Below, one piece after another: positions 36,100-44,578 of a stretch of 64,000 nt of DNA. Within the stretch, counting starts at the first letter, position 1; the number at the start of each line of letters is the position of its first letter. A program made the position numbers and the translations under genes. The notes beneath the pieces are model-generated. The model ran no database searches. It was not told the DNA's origin and was given only the letters and a program-made list of their open reading frames with translations. This DNA comes from CAZJLP01 sp964546955 (GTDB taxonomy: Bacteria; Verrucomicrobiota; Verrucomicrobiia; Opitutales; Opitutaceae), in assembly GCA_964546955.1 (NCBI GenBank), contig CAZJLP010000004.1, positions 62,001-126,000 on the forward strand, read 5' to 3'.

Positions 36100-37926
36100 T
36101 CAGTCGTGTGACTTCGAAGCGCGGGCGACCTTGCGGCGCTCGGTTTCGCCCAGGATGCGTTTGCGCAGACGCAGGTTCTTCGGCGTCACTTCGACAAACT
36201 CGTCCGCCGCGATGTACTCGATCGCGCGCTCGAGCGAAAGTTTGGTCGCGGGCGTCAGGCCGGCGGCCACGCCTTCGCCTTGCGAGCGGAAGTTGGTGAG
36301 CTTCTTTTCGCGCACCGCATTGCAGGAGATGTCTTCGTTGCGCGGATTTTCGCCGATGATCATGCCTTCGTACACCAGTTCGCCTGGGCTGACGAAGAGT
36401 TTGCCGCGTTCCTGCACCATCAGGAGGGCGTACGTGGTCGTTTCACCCGCTTCAGTGGCGATCAAGGTGCCCGTCAAGCGCGTCAGCACTTCTCCGGCGT
36501 ACGGACCGTATTCCTTGAACAAATGGCTCATCACGCCGCGGCCGCTCGTGGCGTTGACGATATCGATTTCGAAACCGATGAGTCCGCGGGTGGTGATCGT
36601 CGCCTCGATCATCGTCGAGTGCGGTAGTTTCTCCATGTTCGTCAGCTGGCCTTTACGATTCGCCAAGTTCTGCATGATCGAACCGACGCACTCGTCGGGA
36701 ATTTCGATCCAGACGGTTTCATAGGGCTCGAGGCGCTCGCCGTTTGCGCCGCGCTTTTCGATCACGGTCGGGCGGGACACCAGGAGTTCGAAACCTTCGC
36801 GACGCATCGTTTCGACCAGGACGGCGACCTGCATGGCGCCGCGGGCCTTCACATTGAATACGCCCGCTTTGTCGGTGTCGTCGATGTGGATCGAGACGTT
36901 TGTCTTGAGCTCGCGGAACAGGCGTTCACGCAGCTGGCGCGAGGTGACGAGCTTTCCTTCCTGGCCGACCAGCGGGCCGTCGTTGACGCAGAACTGCATC
37001 TCGAGGGTCGGGGGGTCGATCTGCGTGAAGGGGAGGGCGTGCTGCGCCTCGCTGGCGGCAATGGTATCGCCGATATCGATATCCTCGAAGCCGGAGAGGC
37101 CGACGATGTTGCCGGCGACGCCGGTCGGCCGTTCGACCGTGCCGAGACCGGTGAATTCAAAAATCTTGGTGATCTTGGCGCGCACGCGAGTGCCGTCCTT
37201 GTGACGGATGACCCAGACCGCGTCACCGACATTGGCGGTCCCGCCCAGGATTTTGCCGATTGCGATGCGGCCGACGTAGTCGCTCCAATCGATGTTCGAC
37301 ACGAGCATGTGGAACGGCTCGTCCGGCTTGGCGAATGGCGGCGGGATGTGGTCGAGAATGGTTTCGAAGAGAGGAGCCATGTCTTTCTTCTCCTCGCCCA
37401 AGTGCTTCATCATGTAGCCATCGCGGCCGGAACCGTAGACGACCGGGGCGTCGAATTGCTCCTCGGTCGCGTTCAGCTCCATCAGAAGCTCCAGCACTTT
37501 GTCGTACATCTTGGCGGGCTCGGCGTTGTCGCGGTCGATCTTGTTGATGACGATGATGACCTTCAGGCCGTGCCCCAGGGCCTTGCGCAGCACGAAACGG
37601 GTCTGAGCTTGCGGGCCGTCGTAGGCGTCGACCACGAGCAGCACGCCGTCGACCATGCGCAGGGCGCGTTCGACCTCACCGCCGAAGTCGGCGTGGCCAG
37701 GGGTGTCGACGATGTTGACGATCTTGTCCTTCCAGTGGACGGACGTGTTCTTGGCCTTGATCGTGATGCCCTTCTCCTTTTCGAGGTCCATCGAGTCCAT
37801 GGCGCGTTCTTCGACGTGCTGGTTGGCGCGAAAAACTCCGCCCTCCTTAAGCAGCTTGTCGACCAGGGTCGTCTTGCCGTGGTCAACGTGAGCAATGATG
37901 GCGATGTTACGGATGTTAGGATTCAT
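36100..37926 (-). CDS. typA: Ribosome-associated GTPase TypA/BipA
   Basis: 608 aa translational GTPase. G1 AHVDHGKTTLVDKLL, switch II DTPGHADFGGEVERAL, G4 VINKIDRDNA; EF-G-like domains II, III and V and the BipA-specific C-terminal domain (RERIL-type end KNLRLRKRILGETER). Assists 50S assembly and stress/cold adaptation. Start at 37926 (MNPNIRNIAIIAHVDHGK). Confidence 0.97.
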   Translation of the reverse strand: MNPNIRNIAIIAHVDHGKTTLVDKLLKEGGVFRANQHVEERAMDSMDLEKEKGITIKAKNTSVHWKDKIVNIVDTPGHADFGGEVERALRMVDGVLLVVDAYDGPQAQTRFVLRKALGHGLKVIIVINKIDRDNAEPAKMYDKVLELLMELNATEEQFDAPVVYGSGRDGYMMKHLGEEKKDMAPLFETILDHIPPPFAKPDEPFHMLVSNIDWSDYVGRIAIGKILGGTANVGDAVWVIRHKDGTRVRAKITKIFEFTGLGTVERPTGVAGNIVGLSGFEDIDIGDTIAASEAQHALPFTQIDPPTLEMQFCVNDGPLVGQEGKLVTSRQLRERLFRELKTNVSIHIDDTDKAGVFNVKARGAMQVAVLVETMRREGFELLVSRPTVIEKRGANGERLEPYETVWIEIPDECVGSIMQNLANRKGQLTNMEKLPHSTMIEATITTRGLIGFEIDIVNATSGRGVMSHLFKEYGPYAGEVLTRLTGTLIATEAGETTTYALLMVQERGKLFVSPGELVYEGMIIGENPRNEDISCNAVREKKLTNFRSQGEGVAAGLTPATKLSLERAIEYIAADEFVEVTPKNLRLRKRILGETERRKVARASKSHD

Positions 37927-38092
37927 GGGCGCGGACGCTGTCTTGTCTTGGAAAAAGAGAAGAACGTGCGCGTCTCGGTGATCAATGGCAAGGCCGAAGG
38001 AGCTCCGTCCGCGGGGCGGGCGGAGAGCGTTAAGCGGTAAGCGTTAAGCAATAAGCTCAGATCGGGCAGCGATACCCGCCAGCAAGCGCAAA

Positions 38093-38268
38093 GGTAGGGC
38101 GAGTGCGTCTCCCTCGACAAGCTCGGGACCTTGAGCCTGTCGAAACGGCTGCCGAGCCGTCGGCCCGGTTTGAATGAACTTCGGAAATGGCGTGGCGCAG
38201 TGGATCTCGCACAAACGAAGTTAGGAGCCGAAACAACCCACGGCTCGGCGGGACGCACTCGCCCTACC
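38093..38268. repeat. REP-like inverted repeat, 17-bp arms
   Basis: GGTAGGGCGAGTGCGTC at 38093-38109 is exactly complementary to 38252-38268. Next to the arms, inner words GCCGAGCCGTCGG and CACGGCTCGGCGGG are again related. Lies in the 456-bp gap between typA and the GH88 gene, which holds no other recognised feature. Confidence 0.8.
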
Positions 38269-38382
38269 TCCTCAACTCCAAACCCTAACCTGAAGCTCCA
38301 AACGATCGATCGCCCGGAGGGCGCTTGCCCAAAGCTTATCGCTTAGAGCTTAAGCCTAGAGCCGAAAATGGAGAGCGGCGAT

Positions 38383-39633
38383 CTATCGTCGAGCAACTGC
38401 CACCGCCGCTGCCCGCGTTTTCAACCGCTGCAAGGCTTCCAGATAATAGTAGTCGCCGTAGTTGATCGGAACGTCGACTTCGCTGTTCTTCGGCATGTGC
38501 CCGACGCAATGCATGATGATAAAGTTTCCGTTCTCTCCGACTTTGGCTAGGTAGTCGGGAGAGGAGAGGCTGCGGACCTGCTTCTCGGCCGCGGCGCGGT
38601 AGGTTGTTGCCAATGCGGGCGCGGCGAAGTCGGAAAGCTCCAACAGGGCGGAAGCGATGATCGCGCCGGCTGAAGCATCGCGCGGCGCTTTCGGGATAGT
38701 CGGTGCGTCGAAATCCCAATAAGGAATCTTATCCTCGGGCAGGCGCGGATGATTCAGGATGAAGCTGGCGATCTTATTGGCTTGGTCGAGGTACTTGGCG
38801 TCTTTGGTTTCCCTGTACATGACCGTATAGCCGTAAAGTGCCCAAGCCTGTCCGCGTGCCCACGCCGAGTGGTGAGCGTGGCCCTGGTGCGTATGCTGCG
38901 CGACGACCTTACCGCCATCTTCGGGGTCGTAACCGACCACGTGAAAACTACTGCCGTCGGGACGGAAGTGATTCTTCAACGTTGTGTCCGCGTGTTTGAT
39001 CGCGATCTCGCGAAGTTGTTTGCTGCCTCCGTTCTTTGCCGCCCAGAGCAGCAGCTCCAGGTTCATCATGTTGTCGATGATGACCGGAAACTTCCACTTG
39101 TCTGAGCTATGATTCCAGGACCGGATAACTCCGGCGCGCGGATCGAAGCGGGTGCTGAGAGATTCCGCGCCTTTGAGCAGGATTGGCCTGTAGGAGGCAT
39201 CGCCTGCGATGCGCAATCCCTGGCCGTAGCTGCAGAAAAGAATAAAACCGACATCGTGGGTGACACGGTTGTCTTTCTCCTTTTCAAGCAGTGCCGTGTA
39301 CTGGGCGGCGTATGTCTTCCATTTGTCGTCGCGCACGTGTTCATGGATGAGCCACAGCGAACCGGGGAAAAATCCACTCGTCCAATCCCGGGATCCAATC
39401 AAATGAAGTTTGCCCTCTTCGAAGGTGCGGGGGAGGCGGGCTTTATCCGAGGCCAGGCGGGTGAGCATGCCTTCGTACTGCTGGGAGGCGGCGGCAAAAC
39501 CCCGATCGATCACCTGGGCGATGGGCTCCTCATTGCCCGACGTTTGGCTACTGGAGGTCGACTCCATCAGCGTGGAGGCGCAACCGGCGAGCATTGAAAC
39601 AAGACCGAAACACAGGACTGCCTTCAAATTCAT
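38383..39633 (-). CDS. Glycoside hydrolase family 88 lipoprotein (unsaturated uronyl hydrolase type)
   Basis: 416 aa. Signal peptide and lipobox (LVSMLAGCAST) place it in the envelope. The (alpha/alpha)6 barrel shows GH88 features: DWTSGFFPGSLWLIHEH, VTHDVGFILFCSYGQGLR, IDNMMNLELLLWAAKN, the acid-bearing HSAWARGQAWALYGYTVMYR and DASAGAIIASALLEL. These enzymes remove unsaturated uronic acids left by polysaccharide lyases. ATG at 39651 is an alternative start six codons upstream. Confidence 0.9.
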   Translation of the reverse strand: MNLKAVLCFGLVSMLAGCASTLMESTSSSQTSGNEEPIAQVIDRGFAAASQQYEGMLTRLASDKARLPRTFEEGKLHLIGSRDWTSGFFPGSLWLIHEHVRDDKWKTYAAQYTALLEKEKDNRVTHDVGFILFCSYGQGLRIAGDASYRPILLKGAESLSTRFDPRAGVIRSWNHSSDKWKFPVIIDNMMNLELLLWAAKNGGSKQLREIAIKHADTTLKNHFRPDGSSFHVVGYDPEDGGKVVAQHTHQGHAHHSAWARGQAWALYGYTVMYRETKDAKYLDQANKIASFILNHPRLPEDKIPYWDFDAPTIPKAPRDASAGAIIASALLELSDFAAPALATTYRAAAEKQVRSLSSPDYLAKVGENGNFIIMHCVGHMPKNSEVDVPINYGDYYYLEALQRLKTRAAAVAVARR

Positions 39634-39807
39634 GTGAGGAGTCGCGAGCATCGCTGTAGTTTTCGCCGGAGTCCAGCGCGGTACCACCGATAAATCGGGT
39701 GACGCGCGATACCCCCAAACGGACCGGGAGCACCGAGAGCGGCGATAATGAGTGGGTCCCGGATCGGCCGGACCTCCAGCCAGCAGCCGGCCGTGTAAAA
39801 ACAATAA

Positions 39808-39835
39808 GGCCCGCAGGACTTGCGTCCTGCGGGCC
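39808..39835 (-). terminator. Strong hairpin, possible minus-strand terminator
   Basis: Perfect 12-bp arms (GGCCCGCAGGAC and its complement) with a TTGC loop. On the minus strand it is followed by TTATTGTTTTT. If it is a terminator, some transcript from the 39.84-40.9 kb region ends here. Confidence 0.6.
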
Positions 39836-40910
39836 AAATTTGGGGATTGGAGTGCGCCACGCTCTCTTTCCCAGATACTTGTGTTGGGCGCCTCGCTTTC
39901 GCGGGCCACAAGCTCCCCGACGCCACTCTTCGCGGCAAGCGAAGGTTTCGGTCTCATGGCGGGACCGCTCCGGTTGTTTCCAACCTTAGTTTGTCGAGTG
40001 AGGCCTCTATGCCCAGTTCGGTCGCTCTCTGCCGAGAGCGGCGCGCCGGACAGGGTGCTGACACGCCTGCAATGGTTACTTTCGCGTCGGCACCTTTTCG
40101 ACGGGGACGGCCCCAGCTTTTGGCCGGGCGTTGGCCCCGTTTGACGGGTCTGACCTCTTAACTCTCAGGCTGCTTTTGCGTTTGCAGTTGGGTGACGTGG
40201 TTTGTCACGCCGCCCCAATTTCAGGAACGTTTACGAGCTTTGCCAGACTCGCTCGCTCCCCGTGACTTCGCTTCCTTTACGCGCTCGATCCTGCGAGAGA
40301 TCGGAGCCTTTTGGCGGGGTGGACCCGCCGGGAAACGCCTTCACGTGCTGGTGCTACTGTAGCAGCCATAACCCTCTGGGTAACAGTATCAGTATGAGGA
40401 TCGAAACAATCCCCAGACCTGACTCGGTTCGCGCGCGGTTTCTTAGTTCGCGGCTCACCGCTCAGTTCCTGATTCGTGTATTATCTGGATCGGGCACGAC
40501 CCCGACCAGAGGAACTGGTGAGATATGCCTGGCCGTCGGCGATCGCTCGCCGTCGCAGGGGCCAATCGAACCAGCTTCGATTGACCTTTCCCCGGTTGCC
40601 CGGGATTATCCCAGTCGTGCGGTCGAACGAGTTTTTCAACTCTTCCGTGCGGCGACTGTTCTATCAAGGAACGAGGACGAGCTTGGGAAATTCCCCCATA
40701 AAAGTCACGGTTTTCTTCTTCACAAGTTGTTCACTGAAAGGCCCATGTGCATAACCTGTGCGCAGGCTGTGAATAACTTTCCCTTGCGATTCGTCGGCGT
40801 ATTCACTCTTGGATACGTGAAAGGCTTGAGCCGCATGAAGGCGGCGGAAAGGCAGGGCAAAGCCTCCGGTTGAGCCGCCGAAGCGGGAGACAATGCGAGT
40901 CTTGCCGTCC
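39836..40910. other. Region without a recognised gene
   Basis: About 1.1 kb. Frames on both strands are low-complexity or have no family resemblance, and I recognise no rRNA, RNase P, tmRNA or SRP RNA signature. It holds the 39808 hairpin at its edge and two near-consensus DnaA-box words at 40746-40754 and 40768-40776. It may be decayed sequence upstream of the cassette region. Confidence 0.45.
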
Positions 40911-41230
40911 TTACACCATCTCAAGTTCGCCGCCGGCGATGAGCGCGATCGGGACCGCCGTGGTGAATCGTTGGTATCGCCTGACACGGTCCGGATCCGA
41001 GTCGGCATCAGCATCAATGATCCAACACGTGAGACCGATCACCTCCGAAACCTCGAACGAATAATCCGTGGGCGGAATTCTCGTTCGTCGGATAGCTCCA
41101 GGTTTCAACATAGGCCTCATAACCAGGGTCGTTCGGGGAATAGTCGACAATGTCAGCATCCGAAACCCCACGACAGGCCCGATTGAAAAAACGTTTATCG
41201 CGTCGGTTTTCACTGGTAAATTTCCGTGCG
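40911..41230 (-). pseudogene. Possible frameshifted gene of unknown function
   Basis: Two minus-strand frames look partly coding: one reads DADIVDYSPNDPGYEAYVET and WSY, and the other continues RIPPTDYSFEVSEVIGLTCW then RRYQRFTTAVPIALIAGGEL with a stop at 40911. A one-base change near 41088 would join them. Weak evidence; no family recognised. Confidence 0.3.
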
Positions 41231-41233
41231 CCC

Positions 41234-41479
41234 TCAATCTCCACCACCACCGCCGTCGCCCCCTCCGCCACCATCACTTCCGGAGCTGCCGCCATCGGTG
41301 CTGCCGGACGCATCGTGCCCGGAGTCATTGCTTTCCCTGCCGCCTTCCGACCCACCGCCCGTCATAGGGTAGAAGGTCGAGTCGTGCGCGCCAGACCTCC
41401 GCGATCCCTCTTTAGAACGCGCCGAAGCAAATAGAATAAGCAGCACGACACCTACACCTATGATAATGGCTGTGATCAT
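41234..41479 (-). CDS. Small single-span membrane protein with Gly/Ser-rich tail
   Basis: 81 aa. One N-terminal membrane helix (MITAIIIGVGVVLLILFA), a short charged stretch, then a Gly/Ser/Asp-rich tail ending in runs of Gly. Similar tails occur in many small bacterial membrane proteins of unknown role. Confidence 0.45.
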   Translation of the reverse strand: MITAIIIGVGVVLLILFASARSKEGSRRSGAHDSTFYPMTGGGSEGGRESNDSGHDASGSTDGGSSGSDGGGGGDGGGGGD

Positions 41480-41638
41480 ACAGGACTACGTCAATCATGG
41501 CTTGCGGCTATGATGAACAAAGCCGAGGGCCTCTTTGTGAGAGTTCGATCCAAGGGGACAGTCTGTGAACTTAGTCACCATGCAGGCTTACTGCGTGACA
41601 ATGGCCTGAAGTGATTCAAGGGAGGTCCAACTGCTCTA

Positions 41639-41782
41639 TTATGGCGTCTCTTCGGCAAACACGATCTCAACGCCGCCCAGCCATCCGGCGACAAGATTGT
41701 AGATAAACGCAGCAATGATGCCTCCGATGAATCTACCGATGATGTAAACTAATGGAACGAAAATGACCATCACGAGTGACAT
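41639..41782 (-). CDS. 47-aa membrane peptide, DUF3566-like
   Basis: MSLVMVIFVPLVYIIGRFIG followed by GIIAAFIYNLVAGWLGGVEI and VFAEETP. The YNLVAGWLGGVEI segment resembles small DUF3566-type membrane proteins. Start at the ATG at 41782. No function known. Confidence 0.5.
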   Translation of the reverse strand: MSLVMVIFVPLVYIIGRFIGGIIAAFIYNLVAGWLGGVEIVFAEETP

Positions 41783-41810
41783 TCCGCTGTCCCGGCCGAA
41801 AAGACGTCAT

Positions 41811-42320
41811 TTACCCCTTCCTGTCACTTTGAGCTTTCTCAAGCAGCTCTCGCAATTTCGACGAATCGGGCAAACCGGTGCGGTCGAATTCATTGTCTTT
41901 TCCCGTTATCTTTTTGAGCGCGATCGCTGCTTGCTGCCGAACGTAGGGATACTTGTCGGCAAGCGCCTTCTCAAGTGCCGGTACCGCCGATTCACTGCCT
42001 ATCCATCCAAGCGCTCGAACGATCTGCAGCCGAAGATTGTCGTTCTCTTCATTCTCCAGGTGCTCGATCAGCAATGGCACCGCTCTTTCGTCGCCTAGCA
42101 AGCCGAGAGCATGAACGGCATCGACTTTCGTCGGCTCACTTGCGCCGTGTATTCGGCCATACTTCAGCAGTTTTGAGCATCGTTCAAATGCCGAACCTCC
42201 CGTCGTGGTGGGCGTTTGTCCGCTGACGCCGAGCACATTGCCTAGCAGCAAAGCGCACCCAAGTAATGTCATTGGCACGAAGGGGAGATTCGAACTGCGA
42301 CGAACTGTTAGGTTTTTCAT
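41811..42320 (-). CDS. Secreted HEAT-repeat protein
   Basis: 169 aa. Signal peptide (PMTLLGCALLLGNVLGVSG) then two to three HEAT-like repeats: VDAVHALGLLGDERAVPLLI, LQIVRALGWIGSESAVPALE and VRQQAAIALKKITG. Likely a periplasmic protein-interaction domain. It may be a cassette gene, but no attC is visible next to it. Confidence 0.7.
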   Translation of the reverse strand: MKNLTVRRSSNLPFVPMTLLGCALLLGNVLGVSGQTPTTTGGSAFERCSKLLKYGRIHGASEPTKVDAVHALGLLGDERAVPLLIEHLENEENDNLRLQIVRALGWIGSESAVPALEKALADKYPYVRQQAAIALKKITGKDNEFDRTGLPDSSKLRELLEKAQSDRKG

Positions 42321-42417
42321 GGTTAGGCTAGGTTAATTTTGCGAAACGAGATTTGTTTTCGTGATAAAGGCGTCAGGTATGAGCACCCACACACCTGGCT
42401 GAGCGTGCGAGAAAAAT

Positions 42418-42609
42418 TCATCTGCCTTTTTTGATGATCTCGGCGTAGTAGACTCCAACCAGTAGAATCAACACGGGCAGTGTAATCGGCCCGAGGAATT
42501 GCTGGCGCCGAGGCCGTCTGGACCGCTCGCAGGCGCCTGGATGATCACGATCGCGCGCCCCGGACGGCTCCGAAAACAACAAGGAGCCAACCCGTGGTCT
42601 TTCTCATGT
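42418..42609 (-). pseudogene. Possible broken small membrane-protein gene
   Basis: A start MRKTTGWLLVVFGAVRG lies in one frame, and a hydrophobic end QFLGPITLPVLILLVGVYYA then EIIKKGR lies in another, stopping at 42418-42420. Together they suggest a small two-helix gene with a frameshift. Low confidence; the rest of 42321-42617 shows nothing. Confidence 0.25.
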
Positions 42610-42617
42610 GAATATTA

Positions 42618-42959
42618 TCAATCGAGGAGCCAATTTAAGAGATGTCCCGCCTGCCCCATATTCGAGGCCCAGAGAAGCACGCCGACAATGAAAATGCCGA
42701 TATGCCACTGGCGCCACCATTCGTGAGCCCCGATCAACCCGATCGTCCCTATGAACGCACTCAGAAGGCCGATGGGAATCGCGAACAGAGCAAGGGTGTG
42801 AAGAAACGGCAATCCGAGGTCCTTCGGATCAGGATGAGAGTAGTAGGGCCAATGGCCAACAGTCCTCCATGCAACGCTCGCGAACAGCATCACCACGAAA
42901 AACGCAACGAGCGGCATCCAGCAGATAAGACCGGTAAAGGATACGCGGGTGGTCGTCAT
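42618..42959 (-). CDS. Small three- to four-span membrane protein, unknown
   Basis: 113 aa starting MTTTRVSFTGLICWMPLVAF. Hydrophobic segments at about 8-28, 48-70 and 85-105 (HIGIFIVGVLLWASNMGQAG). Starts at the ATG at 42959. Size and strand match the cassette genes to the right. Confidence 0.55.
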   Translation of the reverse strand: MTTTRVSFTGLICWMPLVAFFVVMLFASVAWRTVGHWPYYSHPDPKDLGLPFLHTLALFAIPIGLLSAFIGTIGLIGAHEWWRQWHIGIFIVGVLLWASNMGQAGHLLNWLLD

Positions 42960-43112
42960 GCTTGGAGGGTGCTGAATTCCGCGAATAGCTCGAACAGGAA
43001 ATTCATCGTGGCTGGACGCAAAATCAGTTCGCGGGAACATGCGTCCACCGGGAAGGGACAAACTCCCGCCGCGCTCGCGTTGGTTCTGAAACCAAACACA
43101 ACCCTTTTTCGC

Positions 43113-43490
43113 TCAGCGCCGTTCTTCCATCAGTCCAACCAGATTTCCGTCAGGATCTCGCACAAAGCCGATCCAAAGTTCATGATCAGGCAGACGCGCC
43201 GTGAGCTGCGGTTCTCTCTCCCGACGAGCACCTTTCGCAATCAAGGCGGGATACAGTTCTGCCAGACGCGACGTGCGAAAATAGATGATGGAGTTTTTTC
43301 CCGCTTCTCCTGCTCCTTGCGGCGTGGTCAACATCACTCGGACTGATCCGGCCGAGAGGAAAGAAAGATTCGACCCTGCGTCGAACAATGGCATTAGGCC
43401 TAAGACCTCCGCGTAGAATTTTTTCGCGGCAGCGACGTCGCTGACGGTGATAGCGATCTGCCCGATGTCATGGATTTGAGGGGTGTTCAT
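43113..43490 (-). CDS. VOC-superfamily (glyoxalase-like) protein
   Basis: 125 aa, one VOC domain of two beta-alpha-beta-beta-beta units: IGQIAITVSDVAAAKKFYAE, VLGLMPLFDAGSNLSFLSAG and the C-terminal FVRDPDGNLVGLMEE with the usual metal-side Glu. Function unknown; VOC folds include lyases, dioxygenases and resistance proteins. ATG at 43499 is an alternative start. Left-most gene with cassette character; the 160 bp to its right end in the first clear attC. Confidence 0.8.
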   Translation of the reverse strand: MNTPQIHDIGQIAITVSDVAAAKKFYAEVLGLMPLFDAGSNLSFLSAGSVRVMLTTPQGAGEAGKNSIIYFRTSRLAELYPALIAKGARREREPQLTARLPDHELWIGFVRDPDGNLVGLMEERR

Positions 43491-43649
43491 GGCGAGCATA
43501 CGATGCGTCCAGAGTGTTCTTTTCGGTTCTTCGCAATTCATGGACCGAATCCTTTGCTTCAGCTCTTCGACGGATTTTGCACCAACCCGATATCATTCCA
43601 TCGTTGGTGATGGAGCTGTTCTGCTTTTCGAGCGAAGTGTTCATGCTTT

Positions 43650-43709
43650 ACCCAGTGTCCAGATGAGCGATCCCGCGGCCGAGAGATTTGCCCTGGCGCC
43701 TGGTTAACT
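43650..43709 (-). repeat. attC site 20 (most distal, degenerate)
   Basis: 60 bp. The left core is ACCCAGT and the right core GTTAACT, both off consensus; CAGATGAGC and CTGGCGCCTGG are kept. Confidence 0.7.
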
Positions 43710-43714
43710 CCTGT

Positions 43715-44074
43715 TTACTTCGGCGTTTCGGTGTCAAAGAATACCCGGTAGGAATTGCCGTCGCCATCCTCCGCAATGAACTCATAAATTCCCCAGGGTT
43801 TCTGTTCAGGCGCAGAAGCGATTGGCACACCCGCTTTCTGCCAATCCGAGTGGAGCGCGTCGACTTCGGCCACTGAGCCGAGATTAAACCAAACTCGTAC
43901 GGGATGAAGCGGGCCCTCGGCGACGCGATCGAGAAACAATCGCGCTTGGTCCCGTGAAACGCCCGCAATCCCGTCTTCATACTTCCAATCCAACGCGAAT
44001 CCCAGTCGCGATCGGTAGAACGAAATCGCACGCTCAAGATCGCTGACAGGAATCTGCGGCACGGGAGGAGGCAT
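43715..44074 (-). CDS. Cassette: VOC-superfamily (glyoxalase/bleomycin-resistance-like) protein
   Basis: 119 aa. VOC pattern: PQIPVSDLERAISFYRSRLG, FALDWKYEDGIAGVSRDQ, VRVWFNLGSVAEVDALHSDW and the end EDGDGNSYRVFFD. Such single-domain proteins are common in integron arrays; the substrate is unknown. ATG at 44074 is preferred to the GTG two codons upstream. Followed by attC 20. Confidence 0.85.
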   Translation of the reverse strand: MPPPVPQIPVSDLERAISFYRSRLGFALDWKYEDGIAGVSRDQARLFLDRVAEGPLHPVRVWFNLGSVAEVDALHSDWQKAGVPIASAPEQKPWGIYEFIAEDGDGNSYRVFFDTETPK

Positions 44075-44091
44075 CTTCACGAGGATTATTT

Positions 44092-44152
44092 GGCTAGCGT
44101 TCTAGGTGAGCCATCGCGCGGCTGCGGGATTGGCACTGGCGTCTTGATGAGT
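44092..44152 (-). repeat. attC site 19
   Basis: 61 bp, left core GGCTAGC, right core degenerate (GATGAGT); the internal GTGAGCCATCGCGCGGCTGC and ATTGGCACTGGCG are recognisable. Confidence 0.75.
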
Positions 44153-44168
44153 TCTCTTTGTCGAGCGC

Positions 44169-44531
44169 TCATTCAGTCGGCAGAGTCGGTGATGGCAGGT
44201 TCGGACTAAGCGGAATGATTGTCTTTTGCGAAGCGTCCGATCTGCGAAAANNNNNNNNNNGCCATCTGTGGTAGCATTTGGGACATTCGAAATACCTTCC
44301 CTTGCTGCTGGCTTGGCGGGTGTCCACCAACTGATCCTTGCTGTCGTAGCATCGAACATCCGCTGTCATCGATTCGTTCAAGAGTACCCGCTGGCAGCTT
44401 CGGCAGACAAAACCGGAGGAAAGAAACGTTCGATGTTCGCGGCTCCAGCGGCATAAAATCCCAAACGTGTACGCCGCAAAGCTGCCGCATGCTCGCAGGT
44501 AAAGTCGCAACAAGTTCGAATCGGTGTTCAT
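44169..44531 (-). CDS. Cassette: small zinc-ribbon-like protein, interrupted by N gap
   Basis: About 117 aa. Two CxxC pairs (VCRSCQRVLLNES and FECPKCYHRW) suggest one zinc site; the N-terminus is ordinary. The 10-N gap at 44251-44260 comes right after the second pair, so the C-terminus and frame are unsure. Its start lies 7 nt from attC 18. Confidence 0.55.
   Translation of the reverse strand: MNTDSNLLRLYLRACGSFAAYTFGILCRWSREHRTFLSSGFVCRSCQRVLLNESMTADVRCYDSKDQLVDTRQASSKGRYFECPKCYHRWXXXXFRRSDASQKTIIPLSPNLPSPTLPTE
44251..44260. other. 10-N assembly gap in a cassette gene
   Basis: Same nominal length as the gap in mreB. Repeated attC sequence nearby may have caused the assembly break. Confidence 0.95.
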
Positions 44532-44537
44532 TTTTCC

Positions 44538-44574
44538 GCCGAACGTTCAAGATGAGCCGCCCCGTAGGTTAGTC
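44538..44574 (-). repeat. attC site 18 (short, 37 bp)
   Basis: Left core GCCGAAC and the word TTCAAGATGAGCC are intact, but the centre is shortened; the right core reads GTTAGTC. A deletion derivative. Confidence 0.7.
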
Positions 44575-44578
44575 CCGA

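Noticed and set aside
38383..39957. Longer GH88 protein starting at 39957
   Set aside because: The extra residues are low-complexity and cross the 39808 hairpin; the lipoprotein signal starts at 39633.
39836..40910. Structured RNA such as RNase P, tmRNA or SRP RNA
   Set aside because: No signature words of these RNAs were found on either strand; only one strong hairpin is present.
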